Origin: Streptomyces lucensis JCM 4490
GTDB taxonomy: Bacteria; Actinomycetota; Actinomycetes; Streptomycetales; Streptomycetaceae
Length of the DNA stretch: 64,000 bases
Reading direction: 5' to 3'
NCBI RefSeq assembly: GCF_014650035.1
Contig: NZ_BMUE01000008.1
Coordinates: 62,001 to 126,000, forward strand
Part shown: piece by piece, positions 57,822 to 64,000 of the stretch
Numbering within the stretch: position 1 is the first letter of the stretch
Layout of the letters: each line of letters begins with the position of its first letter
Notes under the pieces: model-generated
Told to the model about the DNA's origin: nothing
Database searches by the model: none
The model's input: the letters and a program-made list of their open reading frames with translations, nothing else
Made by a program: the position numbers and the translations under genes

Positions 57822-59188
57822 GAGGCCACTCGGTCGTCGACGGAGTCGGGGTGCGTGAGGCCGAGGTGGTCACGCAGGGTCGTGCCCTCGTACTCCGTGC
57901 GGAACACCCCCCGTTCCTGCAGGAGCGGGACGACCTTGTCGGCGAAACCGTCCAGGCCGATGGGAGTGATGTGCGGGACGAGGATGAAGCCGTCGCTGGC
58001 GTCTGCCTGGACGTGGTCGTTGATGGTCGTGGCGATGGTGGCCGGGGAACCGACGAAGGTCTGACGGTTGCCTGTGTTGATCACGAGGTCGCGGATGGAC
58101 CAGTCGTTCGCGGCGGCCAGTTCGCGCCACTCGCGGGCGGTGGTCAGCGGGTCGCGGTACATGCGGACCTGGGCGCGGCCCTTGGAGATGTGGTCGTCAC
58201 CGACGTCCGGGTCGACGTCGGGAAGCGGGCCTTCCGGGTCGTAGTGGGACAGGTCCCGGTTCCAGACGAACTCCAGGTGCTTGAGGGCCGTGGCCCCGCT
58301 GACCTGGTGGCGGCGTACTTCACGGGCCAGTTCCTCGGCCTCGGCGTCCGTGTCGGCGAGGACGAAGGAGGCGGCTGGCAGGATCAGCAACTGGTCGTGT
58401 CGGCGGCCGTACGTGGAGAGGCGCTTCTTGACATCCGTGTAGAACGCCTGGCCGGCCTCCAGGGTGGCGTGCCGGCTGAAGATGGCGTCGGCGGACGAGG
58501 CGGCGAACTCGCGGCCCTCCTGGGAGTCACCGGCCTGGAAGACGACGGGGCGGCCCTGCGGTGAGCGCGGGACGTCGAACTGGCCATGGATGTCGAAGTG
58601 CTGTCCGCTGTGGACGAACGAGCCGGCCTTCGCGTCCCGCAGGAAGACGCCGGTGGCCCCATCGGCGAGGATCTCGTCGCCGCGCCAGGAGTCGAAGAGT
58701 TCGTTCGCCGTGGCCAGGAACTCCTTGGCACGGGAGTAGCGCTCCTCCTGGAGGAGGAAGCCGCCGCGACGGAAGTTCTCTCCGGTGAAGGCGTCCCACG
58801 AGGTGACGACGTTCCAGGCGGAGCGGCCGCCGGAGAGGTGGTCGAGGCTGGCGAACTGGCGGGCCACCTCATAGGGCTCGTTGAAGGTGGAGTTGATGGT
58901 GCCGGTCAGGCCGAGGTGGTCGGTGACGGCGGCGAGCGCGGCGAGGACAGTGAAGGTGTCGGGGCGGCCGACGACGTCCAGGTCGTAGATCTTGCCGCCC
59001 TGTTCACGCAGCCGCAGTCCCTCGGCGAGGAACAGGAAGTCGAACTTGGCGCGTTCGGCGGTCCGCGCGAAGTGAACGAAGGAGCTGAATTCGATGTGGC
59101 TGCCGGCCTTCGGGTCGCTCCACACGGTGGTGTTGTTGACGCCGGGGAAGTGCGCGGCCAGATGGATCTGCTTCAGCGGCTTGCTCAT
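57818..59188 (-). CDS. NtaA/DmoA-family FMN-dependent monooxygenase (YtnJ-like)
   Basis: A 456-residue monooxygenase, the full length of the NtaA/SnaA/DszA/DmoA family. KPLKQIHLAAHFPGVNNTTV, HFARTAERAKFDFLFLAEGL, SLDHLSGGRSAWNVVTSWDA, NFRRGGFLLQEERYSRAKEF, GRPVVFQAGDSQEGREFAAS are family hallmarks. In Bacillus the counterpart (YtnJ/CmoJ) performs the C-S bond cleaving oxygenation of N-acetyl S-alkylcysteine sulfoxide-type substrates. It overlaps the next gene by four bases and follows a related gene 21 bases upstream. Confidence 0.9.
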   Translation of the reverse strand: MSKPLKQIHLAAHFPGVNNTTVWSDPKAGSHIEFSSFVHFARTAERAKFDFLFLAEGLRLREQGGKIYDLDVVGRPDTFTVLAALAAVTDHLGLTGTINSTFNEPYEVARQFASLDHLSGGRSAWNVVTSWDAFTGENFRRGGFLLQEERYSRAKEFLATANELFDSWRGDEILADGATGVFLRDAKAGSFVHSGQHFDIHGQFDVPRSPQGRPVVFQAGDSQEGREFAASSADAIFSRHATLEAGQAFYTDVKKRLSTYGRRHDQLLILPAASFVLADTDAEAEELAREVRRHQVSGATALKHLEFVWNRDLSHYDPEGPLPDVDPDVGDDHISKGRAQVRMYRDPLTTAREWRELAAANDWSIRDLVINTGNRQTFVGSPATIATTINDHVQADASDGFILVPHITPIGLDGFADKVVPLLQERGVFRTEYEGTTLRDHLGLTHPDSVDDRVAS

Positions 59189-59209
59189 GGTGGGTGCGGT
59201 CCTTCCGGC

Positions 59210-60418
59210 TCAGGCGGTCGTGGCGTAGCGGTTGGCGGGGCGGGCGAGACCCAGCAGGCCGCGCAAGGTGTCGGACTCGTAGGCGGTGCGGAAGACGCCC
59301 CGGCGCTGGAGTTCGGGCACCAGGCCGCGGGTGACGGCCGGCAGGTCGTGACCGGTTACCGCGGGTCGCAGCCGGAAGCCGCTCAGGCCTTCCGCAGCGA
59401 ATTCCTGGAGCACGTCGGCTAGTTCAGCGGGCGTGCCGGTGAAGATCCGGGCATCGCTGCCGTAGGGCTCACCCGCGAGGGTGTCGAGGCGCGCGCGGCG
59501 GTCCTCCGCCGTGGCCCGGTCGTCGTCCAGGAAGACCACCAAGTCCCCGAAGAGGTGAAGCGGTTCGCCGGCACGCCCGGCGGCCTCCTGCTCGGCGCGG
59601 ATCTCGGCGGCGATGGCACGCGCCTGCTCGACGTCGTGCGGGGTGACGTAGCCGATGTCGGCCTGACGGGCCACGAGTCGGTACGGGACGGTCTGGTGGG
59701 CGAGGGCGGTGACCAACGGCTGGCCCTGTGGCGGGCGCGGGGTGATGGACGGACCCTTGACGCTGAAATGTGTGCCCTCGAAATCGATGTAGTGCAGCCT
59801 GTCCCGGTCTATGAAGCGCCCGGTGGCCACGTCCCGTATCTCGGCGTCGTCCTCCCAGCTGTCCCACAGGCGTCGCACGACCTCGACGTACTCGGCGGCC
59901 TCGTCGAACAGATCCGTGAGGCGCTCCTGTCCGGACGGCGTTCGCAACTCCTCGAGGCTGATCGGCGGGAAGGTGCGACGGCCGAAGTGGTCGGCCTCGT
60001 GCGGGCGGGCGGAGATCTGCACCCGCACACCCGCGCGACCGGTACTGACGTAGTCGAGGGTGGCGATCGCCTTGGAGATGTGGAACGGCTCCGTGTGAGT
60101 GGCGGTCACCGTCGGCACCAGGCCGATGTGCCGCGTGAGGGGAGCGATGCGGGAGGCGATCAGTACGGCGTCGAGTCGACCGCGCACCTGGTCGGTACGG
60201 CCGTCCAACTGGCCGTAGTGCGAGGACTGCAGGCCGAGGCCGTCTTCCAAGGTGACGAAGTCGAGCAAACCGCGTTCGGCCTCGGCGACCAGATCGGCCC
60301 AGTATCCGGCGGTGAACAGGTCCCGAGGGCGGGCGACCGGCTCGCGCCAGGAGGCGGGGTGCCAGCCGGTGCCGTCCAGTGCCACGGCAAGGTGAAGGTG
60401 GAAGGGGGTTGAGGACAC
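59210..60418 (-). CDS. NtaA/DmoA-like FMN-dependent monooxygenase
   Basis: A 402-residue protein from GTG 60418, chosen because AGGAAAGG lies upstream; a start at 60475 would overlap the leader. PFHLHLAVALDGTGWHPASW, YWADLVAEAERGLLDFVTLE, LDAVLIASRIAPLTRHIGLV, PTVTATHTEPFHISKAIATL, DYVSTGRAGVRVQISA match the NtaA-like LLM subgroup. It is the first of four consecutive monooxygenase genes and follows the cysteine leader peptide, so it is likely the attenuated gene. Confidence 0.88.
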   Translation of the reverse strand: MSSTPFHLHLAVALDGTGWHPASWREPVARPRDLFTAGYWADLVAEAERGLLDFVTLEDGLGLQSSHYGQLDGRTDQVRGRLDAVLIASRIAPLTRHIGLVPTVTATHTEPFHISKAIATLDYVSTGRAGVRVQISARPHEADHFGRRTFPPISLEELRTPSGQERLTDLFDEAAEYVEVVRRLWDSWEDDAEIRDVATGRFIDRDRLHYIDFEGTHFSVKGPSITPRPPQGQPLVTALAHQTVPYRLVARQADIGYVTPHDVEQARAIAAEIRAEQEAAGRAGEPLHLFGDLVVFLDDDRATAEDRRARLDTLAGEPYGSDARIFTGTPAELADVLQEFAAEGLSGFRLRPAVTGHDLPAVTRGLVPELQRRGVFRTAYESDTLRGLLGLARPANRYATTA

Positions 60419-60493
60419 GAGGGTGCCTTTCCTGGAGGTCCGTACGAGATCGCCGGCCCGCGGACAGGGGCGCACGGCGGAGGGGACGACGAT

Positions 60494-60580
60494 TCAGGAA
60501 CAACAGAGGGCGCCGGCCACGCGCTGGAGGTCGATGTGGGGCCGGCCGTGGAGGCGCACGGCACGCGGGGCATGTGTCAC
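60494..60580 (-). CDS. Cysteine-ending leader peptide (upstream ORF)
   Basis: A 28-codon ORF from GTG 60580, with GGAGG eight bases upstream, whose C-terminal part reads RPHIDLQRVAGALCCS before the stop. Actinobacterial leader peptides with RPHxDLxRVAxALC endings lie upstream of sulfur-assimilation genes and are thought to sense cysteine supply through ribosome stalling at the Cys codons. Two adjacent Cys codons (TGT TGT) are visible just before the final Ser. The ORF ends 76 bases before the first LLM gene. Confidence 0.75.
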   Translation of the reverse strand: MTHAPRAVRLHGRPHIDLQRVAGALCCS

Positions 60581-60626
60581 CCTGCCCACCTCCGCATCAT
60601 CGCCTTCGGCGAGGACAACGGCACAG

Positions 60627-61352
60627 CTATGCCGTTTCTTCCAGCGTGGCGGCTTCGGTGCGCCGTACGAGTGAGAAGACCGTACGGCGGCGCAGGGTGA
60701 AGCCGATCGACTCGTACAGTCGGATCGCGTTCGCGTTGTCGGCCCTCGCGTGCAGGAACGGCCGCTCGCCCCGCTCCTTGATGCCGGCCGCCACAGCGCG
60801 GACCAGACGGGTGGCCAGACCCCGGCCGCGGTGGGCCGGGTCGGTGCACACGGCGCTGATCTCGGTCCAGCCAGGTGGACGGAGACGTTCGCCGGCCAAG
60901 GCCATCAGGTGGCCGCGGCGGCGGATACCCAGGTAGGTGCCCATCTCGACGGTGCGGGGCAGATAGGGGCCCGGTTCGGTGCGGGCGACCAGGTCGAGGA
61001 TCTCGGGCACGTCGTCGGGACCGAGTCGTACGGCCTCCGGGTCGGGTTGCGCACGCAGGCCGGTGTCCACGAGCTGGACGCCGTGTCCCATGCCGACGAC
61101 CTCCCAGCCATCCGGCGCCTCGGTGACGCCGCGCACCGAGGCGGTGCCGCCGGGGCCGACGAGCGCGGCGAGGTCGACCCAGGCGCGCGGGTCGTCCTCG
61201 TCGGAGACGGCGCAGAAGGGAGCCACGTCCTGGTGGTAGCGCGCGGCGTGGCCGATGCGTTCGGCGAAGTGGGCGTGGGCTCCGGTGAGCGCGGCCCAGG
61301 CGGGGTTGTCCAGGATGTGCGAGCAACCGGTGTCGAGAAGGGTGACGGACAT
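60627..61352 (-). CDS. GNAT acetyltransferase (SnaA-like role)
   Basis: A 241-residue protein from ATG 61352. The N-terminal half (SHILDNPAWAALTGAHAHFA, ERIGHAARYHQDVAPFCAVS) is followed by the C-terminal GNAT domain: AVCTDPAHRGRGLATRLVRA is the acetyl-CoA motif A and ADNANAIRLYESIGFTLRRR motif B. It belongs to the two-lobe GNATs often linked to transporters. Its place between the amino-acid transporter and monooxygenases matches the Bacillus N-acetyltransferase SnaA (YtmI), which acetylates S-alkylcysteines before oxidation. The role is inferred from context. Confidence 0.85.
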   Translation of the reverse strand: MSVTLLDTGCSHILDNPAWAALTGAHAHFAERIGHAARYHQDVAPFCAVSDEDDPRAWVDLAALVGPGGTASVRGVTEAPDGWEVVGMGHGVQLVDTGLRAQPDPEAVRLGPDDVPEILDLVARTEPGPYLPRTVEMGTYLGIRRRGHLMALAGERLRPPGWTEISAVCTDPAHRGRGLATRLVRAVAAGIKERGERPFLHARADNANAIRLYESIGFTLRRRTVFSLVRRTEAATLEETA

Positions 61353-61438
61353 GGTGTGGCGGTCTCCGGGGTCCGGCTCGGGGTGTTCGGCGCTCGGGGA
61401 CTCCACCACGGGGCGACGGTGGAGTCCTGGCGGAGGTG

Positions 61439-62464
61439 TCAGGAGTTGTCGAGCGGCAGGCCCGGCGGGTTCACCTCGGACTTGGCGACGGCCTCGTTGG
61501 AGAGGTTGTAGGCCTTCAGCCACTCGGCGTACTGACCGTTCTTGATCAGGTAGTTGATGGCGTCGGCGAGCGGCTTGGCGAGTCCGCTGTCCTTCTTCGC
61601 CGTTGCCGCGATCAGGCCCTGCAGGCTCCCTCCCGCACCGGAGTAGGTGCCGGCAGTGCGGGTGGCGTTGGGCGTGTGGGACACCTGACGGTTGTGGTAG
61701 GCGAAGCCGGGGTTGGGACCGAAGGAGGCGTCGACCTTGCCGCTGTTCAGAGCCAGGTAGGTGCTCGTGCTGTCCTGGAAGTACTTGACGGTGAGCTTCT
61801 TGCCCTTCTCGGCCAGCTTGTCCTTCCACTCCAGAAGAATCTTCTCCTGGTTGGTGCCGGAAGCGACGGCGACCGTCTTGCCGGCGAGGTTCTCGTAGTC
61901 GCCGTCGAAGTTCCAGGTGCTCTTCCTCGGCACGATGAAGGCGAGGTTGTCCTGCCGATAGGAGGCGAACTCGTACTTCTTCTTGCGCTCCTCGGTGTCG
62001 GTGACGTTCGAGAAGGCCACATCGACCTTGCCGCTGTCGATCCCGACGAAGAGATTCTCCCACGTGGAGTTTCTGACCTCGGCCTTGAGGCCGAACACCG
62101 CGGCGACCAGCCGGCCGAGGTCCGGCTCGGAGCCGGTGAGGGTCTTCTGGTCGTCGCCGACGTACGCCAGCGGCGGGAACCCCGCGGGCAGGGCGCCGAT
62201 ACCGATCTCCAGCTTGCCGCTCTTCTTGACGGCGGCGGGCAGTTCGGCGCTGATCGCCTCGACCTCGGAGACCTTGATGGTGGTCTGGTTGGCGGCGCCG
62301 TTCGAGACCCGTCCGACGACCACCTCGCCGGCCTTGTCGGTGTCGGTGGAGGTGGCCGCGTCGCTGTTCCCACCGCAGGCGCCGAGCCCTGTGACGAGGG
62401 AGGCGACGGCGCTCGCCGCGGTGATGCCGCGTATCAGGCTGCGTCGGGTGAAGTGGGTGCTCAT
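61439..62464 (-). CDS. ABC transporter amino-acid-binding lipoprotein
   Basis: A 341-residue extracytoplasmic binding protein. RRSLIRGITAASAVASLVTG and then LGAC give a lipoprotein signal with lipid-anchor Cys30; an RR pair suggests Tat export is possible. The periplasmic-binding fold reads GKLEIGIGALPAGFPPLAYV, EPDLGRLVAAVFGLKAEVRN, WENLFVGIDSGKVDVAFSNV, TDTEERKKKYEFASYRQDNL, family 3 (polar amino acids/cystine). It would deliver a sulfur amino acid to the permease encoded upstream. It precedes the GNAT gene by 86 bases. Confidence 0.92.
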   Translation of the reverse strand: MSTHFTRRSLIRGITAASAVASLVTGLGACGGNSDAATSTDTDKAGEVVVGRVSNGAANQTTIKVSEVEAISAELPAAVKKSGKLEIGIGALPAGFPPLAYVGDDQKTLTGSEPDLGRLVAAVFGLKAEVRNSTWENLFVGIDSGKVDVAFSNVTDTEERKKKYEFASYRQDNLAFIVPRKSTWNFDGDYENLAGKTVAVASGTNQEKILLEWKDKLAEKGKKLTVKYFQDSTSTYLALNSGKVDASFGPNPGFAYHNRQVSHTPNATRTAGTYSGAGGSLQGLIAATAKKDSGLAKPLADAINYLIKNGQYAEWLKAYNLSNEAVAKSEVNPPGLPLDNS

Positions 62465-62524
62465 GGCCGTTCCTTGTCGCTGAAGGTGATGAGAATGGCG
62501 TGGGGGGCTTGGGGATGCCGGGGG

Positions 62525-63322
62525 TCAGAGGACCTTGCTGAGGAAGTCCCGGGTCCGCTCGTGCCGTGGTGTGCCGAGGACCTCGGCGGGCGGCCCCTGC
62601 TCGACGATCCTGCCGCCGTCGATGAAGACGACCCGGTCGGCGACTTCGCGGGCGAAGCCGATCTCGTGGGTGACGATGACGAGCGTGGTGCCGCTGGTGG
62701 CCAGGTCCTTGATGACGGCGAGGACTTCACCCACCAGTTCGGGATCGAGGGCGGAGGTGGGCTCGTCGAAGAGGATGACGCCGGGACGCAGGGCGATGGC
62801 GCGGGCGATGGCGACACGCTGCTGCTGTCCACCGGAGAGCTGGCGGGGGTAGGCGCCGGTCTTGTCGGCGAGGCCGACGCGGCCGAGGAGTTCGCGGGCG
62901 AGTTCCTGTGCCTCGGATCTGCCGAGCCGGCCTGTGGCGATCGGAGCCGCGGCCACATTGTCCAGCACGGTCAGGTGCGGGAACAGGTTGAAATTCTGGA
63001 AGACGAAGCCGATCCGGCCGCGCTGAACCAGAATGGCGCGCTCGCTCAGCTCCTTCAGGCGCTCGCCCTGACGCTTCACGCCGATCAATTCACCGTTGAC
63101 GCTGACGTAGCCGATCTCCGGCTTCTCCAGGTGGTTGATGATTCGCAGCAGGGTGGACTTCCCGGAGCCCGAGGGGCCCAGGACGACGGTGACCTCGCCC
63201 GGGCGGACGGTCAGGTCGATGCCGTCCAGCACCCGGTGGGTGCCGTACCACTTGTGCACGCCGTGGACCTCTACGGTGGCGGCCTCGACGTCCGCCCGGG
63301 CTTCGCGCGTCTTGGCACTCAT
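62525..63322 (-). CDS. Polar amino-acid ABC transporter ATP-binding protein
   Basis: A 265-residue ATPase. Walker A GPSGSGKST in VTVVLGPSGSGKSTLLRIIN; signature LSGGQQQRVAIARA; Walker B GVILFDEPTSALDP; H-loop VTHEIGFAREVADRV. This is the GlnQ/TcyC type for polar amino acids. The start at 63322 overlaps the permease stop (ATGA), and the lipoprotein gene follows after about 60 bases. The N-terminal extension (SAKTREARADVEAATVEVHG) precedes the first strand. Confidence 0.94.
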   Translation of the reverse strand: MSAKTREARADVEAATVEVHGVHKWYGTHRVLDGIDLTVRPGEVTVVLGPSGSGKSTLLRIINHLEKPEIGYVSVNGELIGVKRQGERLKELSERAILVQRGRIGFVFQNFNLFPHLTVLDNVAAAPIATGRLGRSEAQELARELLGRVGLADKTGAYPRQLSGGQQQRVAIARAIALRPGVILFDEPTSALDPELVGEVLAVIKDLATSGTTLVIVTHEIGFAREVADRVVFIDGGRIVEQGPPAEVLGTPRHERTRDFLSKVL

Positions 63323-64000
63323 ACGGCGGCCTCCCGGCGGACACGGGCTCCCAGGTCGGTGAGACGGGTACGGAGCTTCTGCAGCGGCGTCGGCGGCAGG
63401 CCGCGGGTGGCACCGCGGGCGTAATGCCGCTCGACGTAGAACTGGATGACGGAGACGACGCTGGTCAGGATCAGGTACCAGACGGTGACGACCAGCAGCA
63501 GCGGCACGATGTCACCGGGGTAGGTGGATCCCATGGTCTGCGCGGAGCCGAACAGGTCGAGCAGGGATACGTAGAAGACCAGGGAGGTTCCCTTGATCAG
63601 GCCGATGAGCTGGTTGACGTAGTTCGGGACGATCGAGCGCAGTGCCTGCGGGAAGACGATCCTGCGGAACTGGTAGCCCTTCGGCAGGCCGAGCGCCGCG
63701 GCCGCCTCGTGCTGGCCCTGGTCGACGGAGAGGATGCCGCCGCGTACCACCTCGGCCGCATAGGCGGCCTCGTTGAGGCTGAGGCCGACGACGGCGACGA
63801 CCATGTCAGTGGCGAGCCTCGACTCGTCGAAGGAGAAGAATGCCGGACCGAAGGGGATACCGACGCTCAACGTCTGGTACAGGGCACTGAAGTTGTAGAG
63901 AAAGATCAGCACCACGATGAGCGGGATCGAGCGCAGCACCCAGACGTAGGTCCAGCTGACCGCGCGCAGCACCGGGCTCTTCGAGAGCCGCGCCAGAGCG
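63319..64000 (-). CDS. Polar amino-acid ABC transporter permease (truncated by the window edge)
   Basis: The frame is open to the last base, so the true N-terminus lies to the right of the window. Visible are LRSIPLIVVLIFLYNFSALY, LSLNEAAYAAEVVRGGILSV, DQGQHEAAAALGLPKGYQFR, RIVFPQALRSIVPNYVNQLI. The EAA loop (AAALGLPKGYQFRRIVFPQA) that contacts the ATPase is conserved, as in HisM/TcyB-type permeases. At least four membrane helices are present in this part. First visible gene of the organosulfur cluster. Confidence 0.92.
   Translation of the reverse strand, partial: ALARLSKSPVLRAVSWTYVWVLRSIPLIVVLIFLYNFSALYQTLSVGIPFGPAFFSFDESRLATDMVVAVVGLSLNEAAYAAEVVRGGILSVDQGQHEAAAALGLPKGYQFRRIVFPQALRSIVPNYVNQLIGLIKGTSLVFYVSLLDLFGSAQTMGSTYPGDIVPLLLVVTVWYLILTSVVSVIQFYVERHYARGATRGLPPTPLQKLRTRLTDLGARVRREAAV

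Noticed and set aside
60627-62063. A 478-codon minus-strand frame that would fuse the GNAT to an upstream domain
   Set aside because: The upstream part is out-of-frame lipoprotein gene. The GNAT has its own ATG at 61352.
61436-63424. A 662-codon plus-strand frame opposite the ABC transporter genes
   Set aside because: It is the GC-bias mirror of the lipoprotein and ATPase genes, glycine/valine/leucine-rich with no recognisable domain.
1-64000. CRISPR arrays, rRNA and tRNA genes
   Set aside because: I found no regularly spaced short repeats and no recognisable tRNA cloverleaf or rRNA segment when reading through. This was a by-eye check only.

Overview
The window is very GC-rich, uses GTG starts freely, and carries families typical of Streptomyces: SpoIIE/PPM phosphatases, DUF5667, DUF6445, TipAS, tap/tpg telomere genes and nSTAND1-WD40 proteins. 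Degenerate tap and tpg pieces at about 19.3-20.4, 22.15-22.46, 27.15 and 39.1-39.5 kb, with many broken insertion sequences, suggest the arm or subtelomeric part of a linear Streptomyces (or close relative) chromosome. No rRNA, tRNA or CRISPR array was seen.

Region by region. 0-3.4 kb is a junk yard: a conjugation ATPase fragment, a small YozE-like gene, a frameshifted NACHT C-terminus, a broken transposase and a TPR scrap. 3.4-9.3 kb is an intact four-gene operon with overlapping or nearly touching genes: trypco2, trypsin-VMAP, MoxR AAA+ ATPase, and vWA with a degenerate receiver domain. It matches the MoxR-vWA-VMAP ternary conflict systems and is the most interesting system here. 9.4-14.6 kb holds IS5 scraps, a coupled DUF2975/XRE pair, a chimeric ORF, and a Tn3-type transposase in two pieces separated by a tyrosine-recombinase pseudogene and a cysteine-rich protein. 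15.2-19 kb is a large nSTAND1-WD40 gene with a 23-bp inverted repeat just upstream, whose partner lies at 21.5 kb beside a headless resolvase. 19-28.5 kb has tap/tpg remnants, a small secreted protein, a GNAT, an ECF-type sigma factor coupled to a DUF5667 protein, and IS debris.

28.5-38.4 kb mixes an IS110 fragment, an MBL hydrolase with a GlxA-type regulator, a headless MarR gene fused to a Tat-MBL stub, orphan SUKH and DUF4259 genes, ISL3, IS5 and IS630 wreckage, and one complete IS630 element with 19-bp inverted repeats and TA duplication. 38.4-55.4 kb is calmer: TipAS protein, alpha/beta hydrolase with twin operator-like sites, two PPM phosphatases, MscL, a zinc metallopeptidase, an SRPBCC-MBL fusion, a DHFR-like reductase, and a DUF6445 oxygenase-like protein.

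55.6-64 kb (minus strand, running off the right edge) is a coherent organosulfur cluster: polar amino-acid ABC permease, ATPase and lipoprotein, a GNAT, a cysteine-ending leader peptide, then four LLM flavin-dependent monooxygenases. The gene content resembles the Bacillus ytm/ytn (sna/cmo) S-alkylcysteine salvage operon: uptake, N-acetylation, then oxidative C-S cleavage, probably controlled by cysteine supply through the leader.
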